5,682 nucleotides of DNA from Deltaproteobacteria bacterium. Its GTDB lineage: Bacteria; Desulfobacterota; Desulfomonilia; UBA1062. Made by a program: the position numbers and the translations under genes. Of the stretch, positions 5,456-5,682 are shown piece by piece (positions within the stretch are counted from its first letter, which is position 1; each line of letters begins with the position of its first letter). Location of the stretch: positions 1 to 5,682 of the forward strand of contig JALNWY010000187.1 of the NCBI GenBank assembly GCA_023230665.1. The letters run 5' to 3'. The notes beneath the pieces are model-generated. The model searched no databases. It was given only the letters and a program-made list of their open reading frames with translations, and was not told the DNA's origin.

Positions 5456-5682
5456 TCAACTCTCCATATGTCTTCCGACCGCGACAACCCCTGCCGCGCC
5501 AAAGCCGAACAACAGCATGCTTGCGGGCTCAGGCACAGGTACGGTGGCCGGATCATTCTCGTATATATCAAGTATGCTGGTTAAATACAGTGTATCTTGG
5601 GAAAGCTCATTGATCTGAGCAAGATACAAGCCTGTATATCCGGCAGGGAATGACGGATCGAGCCTCAAGCACCATCTGATTC
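5456..5682 (-). CDS. PEP-CTERM sorting-domain protein, C-terminal fragment (5' end beyond right edge)
   Basis: The frame is open from the right edge to TGA at 5456-5458, giving 74 visible residues. A TTG at 5668 is in frame but unlikely to be the start, since the frame continues upstream and no ribosome binding site is evident. The last part is a PEP-CTERM signal: VPVPEPAS, a hydrophobic segment (MLLFGFGAAGVVAVG), then a basic residue (GRHMES at the end). Such tails direct exported proteins to the exosortase/EpsH system, which is linked to exopolysaccharide and biofilm matrix in Gram-negative bacteria. The tail is slightly atypical: one Arg and a His instead of an Arg cluster. The preceding visible residues (LDPSFPAGYTGLYLAQI and onwards) match no domain I know, so the function of the protein is unknown. 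The gene is on the same strand as the downstream set but separated from it by 190 bases, so co-transcription is uncertain. Confidence 0.85.
   Translation of the reverse strand, partial: IRWCLRLDPSFPAGYTGLYLAQINELSQDTLYLTSILDIYENDPATVPVPEPASMLLFGFGAAGVVAVGRHMES

Noticed and set aside
5046..5459. Minus-strand open frame of 137 codons spanning the leader and the beginning of the mosaic gene
   Set aside because: It overlaps the well-supported mosaic gene in another frame and is rich in Cys and Arg clusters without any recognisable domain.
4576..5613. Plus-strand open frame of 345 codons
   Set aside because: It lies antisense to the start of the mosaic gene, the leader and the PEP-CTERM tail. 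Its translation has no domain-like pattern and no good ribosome binding site, while the minus strand has clear domains.

Overview
The window reads as an accessory, exported-protein locus from a Gram-negative, PEP-CTERM-carrying bacterium. A Desulfobacterota-like or Nitrospirota-like lineage is my guess, based on the PEP-CTERM tail and the style of the beta-sandwich domains. No rRNA, tRNA or housekeeping gene is present to confirm it. All four genes I can support lie on the minus strand, so the locus is transcribed from right to left.

Layout in order of transcription. (1) 5682-5456 holds the last 74 codons of a gene that runs off the right edge. It ends in a PEP-CTERM sorting tail (VPEPAS, a hydrophobic stretch, then an Arg). 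(2) 5455-5266 is a 190-base non-coding gap. It contains nested inverted repeats that suggest a folded leader RNA; I cannot assign it to a known class. (3) 5265-1579 encodes a 1228-residue exported mosaic protein. Its order is PKD-like, FN3-like, cadherin-like (He_PIG type), seven-bladed YVTN-type beta-propeller, carboxypeptidase-regulatory-like, three tandem Ig-like repeats, glucodextranase-type Ig-like, PKD-like, and an NTF2-like C-terminus. (4) 1562-777 encodes a 261-residue exported protein with a carboxypeptidase-regulatory-like beta-sandwich. (5) 793-1 is the first 264 codons of a gene that runs off the left edge. It encodes an exported protein with the metal-ligand pattern of the zinc-dependent phospholipase C / S1-P1 nuclease fold.

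Genes 3 to 5 are almost certainly one transcription unit. The first junction is a 16-base gap holding a strong ribosome binding site. The second is a 17-base overlap, with the ribosome binding site of the last gene inside the C-terminal codons of the middle one. Every product has an export signal or a surface-sorting tail. A reasonable inference is a cell-surface or periplasmic set: a large binding or scaffold protein, a small partner built on a related beta-sandwich, and a zinc hydrolase acting on phospholipid or nucleic acid. The sequence does not show the substrate or whether the three products bind each other.

I saw no mobile element, CRISPR array, tRNA or convincing intrinsic terminator. 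Essentially everything from 1 to 5265 is coding, and the long plus-strand open frames there are antisense shadows.
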